From positions 1 through 7,984 of the forward strand of contig JASHSY010000409.1 of NCBI GenBank assembly GCA_030040825.1: a DNA stretch of 7,984 nucleotides. Reading direction: 5' to 3'. Positions 5,014 through 7,984 of this stretch are shown here, one piece after another. Below the pieces are notes generated by a model. The model searched no databases, was not told the DNA's origin, and saw nothing but the letters and a program-made list of their open reading frames with translations. The position numbers and the translations under genes were made by a program. This stretch comes from Xanthobacteraceae bacterium. GTDB lineage: Bacteria; Pseudomonadota; Alphaproteobacteria; Rhizobiales; Xanthobacteraceae. The first letter of the stretch is position 1. Each line of letters opens with the position of its first letter.

Positions 5014-6483
5014 CTGGAACTGAGTATTCCCATCGATGGCCGTAAGCACCTGTCCGATCAGGTTTATCACGGTATCCGACGCGCCATTCGCGATGGCCGG
5101 CTGTCGATCGATGAGCAATTGCCGGCCAGCCGCGAATTAGCCCGGCAACTGAATCTTTCGCGCAATACCGTCCTGTCCGCCTATGGGCGGTTGGTGAGCG
5201 AGGGCTACCTGCGCTCGGACATCGGATCGGGCACGTATGTCAGCCAGCATTTTCCGCGCGAGGATGCGCGCCAGCGCAAAAGCACGACCAACGAAATTCC
5301 GCGACTAAGCGCATTCGGCCGCCGCGTCTCGCCGCCACAGGCCATCGTACCGCGCCGGGATCTGCCGTTCGACTTTCGTCCCGGCGTTCCCGAACTCCGA
5401 CTGTTTCCGATGACCGCCTGGCGCCGCATTACCGCCCGTCAGTCAAAAGACCTTTCCGCATCCACCGCGTATTACGCAGATGCAGCGGGCGACCCCGCGC
5501 TGCGGCGATCGATTGCGCGCCATTTCAGTCATACGCGCGCATTGCATTGCACCGCCGACGACGTGATCGTCGTCAGCGGCGCGCAGCAAGCTTTGGACAT
5601 CGTCGCGCGGATTCTGATCGAACCGAACGATGTAGTAGCCATGGAAGACCCTGGCTACCCGGGGGCAATCGCTGCATTTCGGGCGCTCGGCGCGCGCATC
5701 GTCGCGGTGCCGGTGGATGGTGAAGGCATCTGCACCGATCGGCTGCCAAAAAGCGCCAAGGCCGTATACGTTACGCCTTCGCATCAATTTCCCTTGGGAG
5801 TGCCGCTGTCGCTCAGCCGCCGCCGTGCGCTGTTGGAATGGGCGAGCCGCTGTCGCGCGGTCATCATCGAGGATGATTATGATAGCGAATTCCGTTACGG
5901 CGGCCGCCCGCTCGACGCTCTTCAAGGGCTCGACACCCACGGAAGTGTGATCTATCTCGGCACTTTTTCGAAGGTACTGTTTCCCAGCCTCCGCCTCGGC
6001 TTCGTGGTGGCCCCGCCAAGCCTCTATTCGCCGTTTCTGTCAGTGAAGTGGCTCACTGATCGCCACAGCGAGACCAGCGAACAGCACGTCATTGCTACGT
6101 TCATCGCCGAGGGGCACTTCGCTCGTTACATTCGCCGCATGCAGCGAATTTATTTCGAGCGGCAGACAACGCTGCTGCGCGCGCTGGAGCGATGGCTTCC
6201 GTTCCTGCAACCGGTTCCCGCCGTCGCCGGTCTGCATTTGGCCGCGCTGTTACCGCCGGGCTTTCCGACCGACGAGCTCATTTCGCGCGCCGAAGCAACC
6301 GGTGTCGGACTCTATTCGCTTGCACCGTTCTTTCAGAACGATCCCAAAGCCGGACTCATGTTCGGGTTCGGCTCATGCAGCGTGGCGGACGTCAGCGAGG
6401 GGATCCGACGTGTCGGCAATGTCTGCAAAGCAATGGGCCTAAATGGGGCGGGGTGCGCGCGGCTCACGATGCCCCTTTTTTAA
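5014..6483 (+). CDS. MocR-family transcriptional regulator (GntR HTH plus PLP aminotransferase-like domain)
   Basis: From CTG 5014 the protein has 489 residues, the usual MocR size. Residues 1-75 are a GntR winged helix: MELSIPIDGRKHLSDQVY, then AIRDGRL, LPASRELARQLNLSRNTV and EGYLRSDIGSGTYV. A linker of about 45 residues leads to a class I aminotransferase-like domain with AGDPALRRSIARH, VTPSHQFPLGVPLS, EDDYDSEFRY (286-295; Asp288 is a candidate contact for the PLP pyridine) and GTFSKVLFPSLRLG, where Lys320 is the expected Schiff-base lysine. PLP binding should therefore be intact. Family members sense PLP or PLP adducts of amines and amino acids and control a divergent operon, here the cupin-ABC operon. 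The first conventional start (TTG 5119) would remove the first half of the DNA-binding domain, so the frame must begin upstream at CTG 5014 (or 5020, or ATT 5026), or the true start has been mutated. Confidence 0.93.
   Translation: MELSIPIDGRKHLSDQVYHGIRRAIRDGRLSIDEQLPASRELARQLNLSRNTVLSAYGRLVSEGYLRSDIGSGTYVSQHFPREDARQRKSTTNEIPRLSAFGRRVSPPQAIVPRRDLPFDFRPGVPELRLFPMTAWRRITARQSKDLSASTAYYADAAGDPALRRSIARHFSHTRALHCTADDVIVVSGAQQALDIVARILIEPNDVVAMEDPGYPGAIAAFRALGARIVAVPVDGEGICTDRLPKSAKAVYVTPSHQFPLGVPLSLSRRRALLEWASRCRAVIIEDDYDSEFRYGGRPLDALQGLDTHGSVIYLGTFSKVLFPSLRLGFVVAPPSLYSPFLSVKWLTDRHSETSEQHVIATFIAEGHFARYIRRMQRIYFERQTTLLRALERWLPFLQPVPAVAGLHLAALLPPGFPTDELISRAEATGVGLYSLAPFFQNDPKAGLMFGFGSCSVADVSEGIRRVGNVCKAMGLNGAGCARLTMPLF
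6445..6481 (+). terminator. Possible intrinsic terminator overlapping the end of the MocR gene
   Basis: GGGGC (6445-6449) can pair with GCCCC (6471-6475), followed directly by T6 (6476-6481), which also encodes the last Phe codon and part of the stop. The loop of 21 bases is long but GC-rich and could fold further. The position suits a terminator; the short stem keeps confidence moderate. In the remaining gap to 6529, ATCTCC (6496-6501) and GGAGAT (6525-6530) form a second, weaker inverted repeat. Confidence 0.4.
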
Positions 6484-6529
6484 CCACCTCGTTCGATCTC
6501 CGGACACTCATTCGCATCGGAATTGGAGA

Positions 6530-6733
6530 TTACAGATCGACGGTGCTGTAGATCGTCGCCATCAGCCCTATTTTTTCGCTGGTGACGGTGACCGCCGCCG
6601 TCAGACTCTCATGCCCCTGCAATCTGCCATCGGCGAGCGCCGAACGGAGCGCCCGCTCAAGCTCCTGCTGGGCGGCGAAACTGATTTTCTTGACGAACCG
6701 CTCGACTGCCGCCGCAATCGCTTCGTCTTTCAT
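6530..6733 (-). CDS. Small DUF6494-like protein
   Basis: This 67-residue, soluble, compact protein has no signal peptide or membrane segment. It reads as an N-terminal helix (AIAAAVERFVKKISF), then AAQQELERALRSALADGRLQG, then a beta-like part with LTAAVTVTSEKIGLMATIY. This layout (helix with RKFLK-like motif, a helix ending in ALADGRLxG, and a closing pair of strands) is what I recall for the DUF6494 family of short alphaproteobacterial proteins, whose function is unknown. The family name is from memory and not checked. The ATG at 6733 has an AGGGTG four bases upstream as a weak ribosome site. The gene converges on the MocR regulator and is transcribed in the same direction as the gene at the right edge, but 299 bases separate them. 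Confidence 0.8.
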   Translation of the reverse strand: MKDEAIAAAVERFVKKISFAAQQELERALRSALADGRLQGHESLTAAVTVTSEKIGLMATIYSTVDL

Positions 6734-6765
6734 GTGTCACCCTACCCCACTGCCGATGAATCCGG

Positions 6766-6793
6766 GAGATACCCTGCGCCGGCTTGAAATCAA
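6766..6793 (-). promoter_or_regulatory. Putative promoter of the small DUF6494-like gene
   Basis: On the minus strand TTGATT (6793-6788) and TATCTC (6771-6766) are separated by 16 bases, with the ATG 32 bases downstream of the -10 element. Both hexamers are imperfect. It would give the small gene its own transcript, which fits the long gap to the upstream gene. Confidence 0.35.
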
Positions 6794-6946
6794 GAATTTT
6801 ATTAAATCGCCGGGCATTCGCCCCCCGGTATTCCGGACGTTTCGCCCCGTTATGGTTGTCATGCCCATTTCCTCTTCACTATCGCCGTTCGGGCCTACCA
6901 ATAAGCGCGGTCGGCGACGAGGCGCGAGGCGGATAAGACGGGCCCG

Positions 6947-6982
6947 TGTGAAAGAGGCGAGAAAGGTGGGGCACTTTTCACA
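6947..6982. terminator. Inverted repeats downstream of the right-edge gene, possible terminator
   Basis: TGTGAAA (6947-6953) and TTTCACA (6976-6982) are perfect complements flanking 22 bases. Inside lies an alternative tight hairpin, AAAGGTG (6962-6968) with CACTTTT (6972-6978) and a three-base loop. The two folds are mutually exclusive. The site is about 50 bases past the stop of the minus-strand gene, where a terminator would sit, but no T-run follows on that strand. Confidence 0.3.
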
Positions 6983-7032
6983 GGAAAAAACTGCGCAATC
7001 GAAAAGCGGCTTCAACGGCGCGGGCGCATCCT

Positions 7033-7984
7033 TCATCGCAGCGCCGCCGCTAATTCCCGGGCGCCGGGCTTTTTGATCTCCCGATCCATAACCGCGTCGG
7101 TCGCCGCGATCAGCTTGGCGACGACGTTGTTGCGTTGCGCGACCGGATTATCGCGATAGCCACTTTCCTGAAAGAAGTTGGCCGTCGGCACCTTGTCGCG
7201 CCAGGCGACCGGCATGGTAATCATGTCAAAGCCGCTGCCGTCGCCGGTGAGATTCATCATTTCCAGCTCGGCGGCGGTCAGTGTCGTCTCCAATCCCTTG
7301 CGACGCGCAAACCCGACCGAATCCATCAGCTTCTGGGTCTGCAGCAACGGGCCGATGTCCAGGTCCAAATTCAAGGCATGAACGCCCAGCCCCTTCGGGG
7401 TATTGGCGAGTAATTGGTGCTTATTCCAATCGTCCGGAACGCTGCGGGCAAAGCCGATCATTTTGCGCAGGATGACAATCTTCGCCTTGAGCGCGTTCCC
7501 GAGGCCGTCCGGCAATGGCGTGGCGCGCGCGAGCAACGCTTTAACGAACGCATTGCCGCTCTCGGCGACGATCTCGACGCTGTTGGTCGATAGAAGCTGA
7601 TTGTAGCCGAGCGCCGTGGTAATGGCGCGCGCCTGTTTGTTGTTTTCAAGCCCCGCCTGGACGTCGTATTCGCCGTTGCCGCCGGCTTCGAAACCGTAAA
7701 TGCGCACGACCTGTTCGCGCGTCAGCCCGGCCGCGAGCGCTACCCGTGCATAGGCCTGCTTAAATTCGCTTTCGCTTTGCGGCTGCTGCGGCACGAAGTT
7801 GAATTCGCGCTCGGCCGCGGCGACAAAATCCGCCACCACCGGCACGTAGGCCGGCAGCGGCGCCGCCTCTGGCGGCTTTGAAGGATCGCGCGGCTTTGGC
7901 GGCCCGGTATAAACCGGCGGCTGCGCGAGCACGTAATCGTCCAGCGCGATCGCCTCGTGGTTGGCGCGCTTGGCGCGCCGCAGC
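7033..7984 (-). CDS. Unrecognised protein, C-terminal part (5' end outside window)
   Basis: The frame is open from the window edge to a TGA at 7033-7035, giving at least 316 residues; a GTG at 7932 is in frame but the reading frame continues upstream without a stop, so the start lies outside. The visible part begins basic (LRRAKRANHEA), passes through a proline-rich linker (PPVYTGPPKPRDPSKPPEAAP), then enters a folded region with AAEREFNFVPQ, QAYARVALAAGLTREQVVRIYGFEAGGNGEYDVQAGL, AITTALGYNQLL and a long helical C-terminus ending KKPGARELAAALR. The E-x-GG pattern followed by ALGYNQLL is loosely like the E-S/T-GG...GLMQ of lysozyme-fold transglycosylases, which is only a suggestion. No membrane segment is visible. 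Codon use and length leave little doubt that it is a real gene. Confidence 0.85.
   Translation of the reverse strand, partial: LRRAKRANHEAIALDDYVLAQPPVYTGPPKPRDPSKPPEAAPLPAYVPVVADFVAAAEREFNFVPQQPQSESEFKQAYARVALAAGLTREQVVRIYGFEAGGNGEYDVQAGLENNKQARAITTALGYNQLLSTNSVEIVAESGNAFVKALLARATPLPDGLGNALKAKIVILRKMIGFARSVPDDWNKHQLLANTPKGLGVHALNLDLDIGPLLQTQKLMDSVGFARRKGLETTLTAAELEMMNLTGDGSGFDMITMPVAWRDKVPTANFFQESGYRDNPVAQRNNVVAKLIAATDAVMDREIKKPGARELAAALR

Larger units (their letters stand above)
6734..7032. other. Intergenic region of 299 bases
   Basis: No convincing gene is seen here. It contains a weak minus-strand promoter for the small downstream gene (6766-6793), a palindromic CTTG-AAAT-CAAG at 6783-6794, and a hairpin region at 6947-6982 near the end of the right-edge gene. 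A minus-strand frame of 41 codons (ATG at 6862, stop at 6737) ends three bases before the small gene and has GAGGAA six bases before its start, but its composition is unremarkable and I do not annotate it as a gene. Confidence 0.6.

Noticed and set aside
5119..6483. Regulator starting at TTG 5119
   Set aside because: This start would delete the first helices of the winged-helix domain, which are clearly encoded in frame upstream.
6737..7036. 99-codon minus-strand frame as a gene
   Set aside because: Its composition is not protein-like, it overlaps the stop of the right-edge gene, and no motif is visible.
6582..7076. 164-codon plus-strand frame
   Set aside because: It is antisense to the small gene and the end of the right-edge gene, rich in Arg and Pro, and has no recognisable domain.

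Overview
The window looks like a stretch of alphaproteobacterial chromosome, probably Hyphomicrobiales. This is an inference from the moderately high G+C, the protein flavour (a MocR regulator, a NitT/TauT-type ABC transporter, a small DUF6494-like protein) and the compact co-directional gene layout. No marker gene fixes the taxon.

Left edge (1-352): the last codons of an unidentified plus-strand gene, then a complete tRNA-Val with anticodon CAC and an encoded CCA end. Centre (353-4876, minus strand): six tightly packed genes that read as one operon. In transcription order they are a single-domain gentisate-dioxygenase-like cupin, a PNPOx-like FMN split-barrel protein, then an ABC importer (periplasmic binding protein, ATPase, permease), and last a 217-residue protein that resembles the N-terminal part of a benzoate-CoA-ligase-type adenylating enzyme but lacks its ATP-binding P-loop. 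Gaps are 25, 15, 19 (or 49), -4 and 32 bases. Divergent from the operon (5014-6483, plus strand) lies a MocR-family regulator (GntR winged helix fused to an aminotransferase-like PLP domain). Its full-length reading frame has no ATG, GTG or TTG at the expected N-terminus and is best started at a CTG. The 137-base divergent intergenic region holds a 12-base perfect direct repeat with 24-base periodicity, a good candidate operator.

Right part (6530-7984, minus strand): a 67-residue DUF6494-like protein, a 299-base gap with minor hairpins and a weak promoter, and the C-terminal part of a larger unrecognised protein that runs off the window.

Working together (inference): the MocR protein would sense an amine or amino-acid-like effector or PLP itself and switch the divergent operon. 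The ABC system would import a small organic compound, the cupin is equipped for Fe(II)-dependent ring cleavage of a hydroxylated aromatic or heteroaromatic acid, and the FMN protein and ligase-like stub are accessory. The substrate is unknown. I do not recognise this exact gene combination as a described pathway, and it is the main point of interest in the window.
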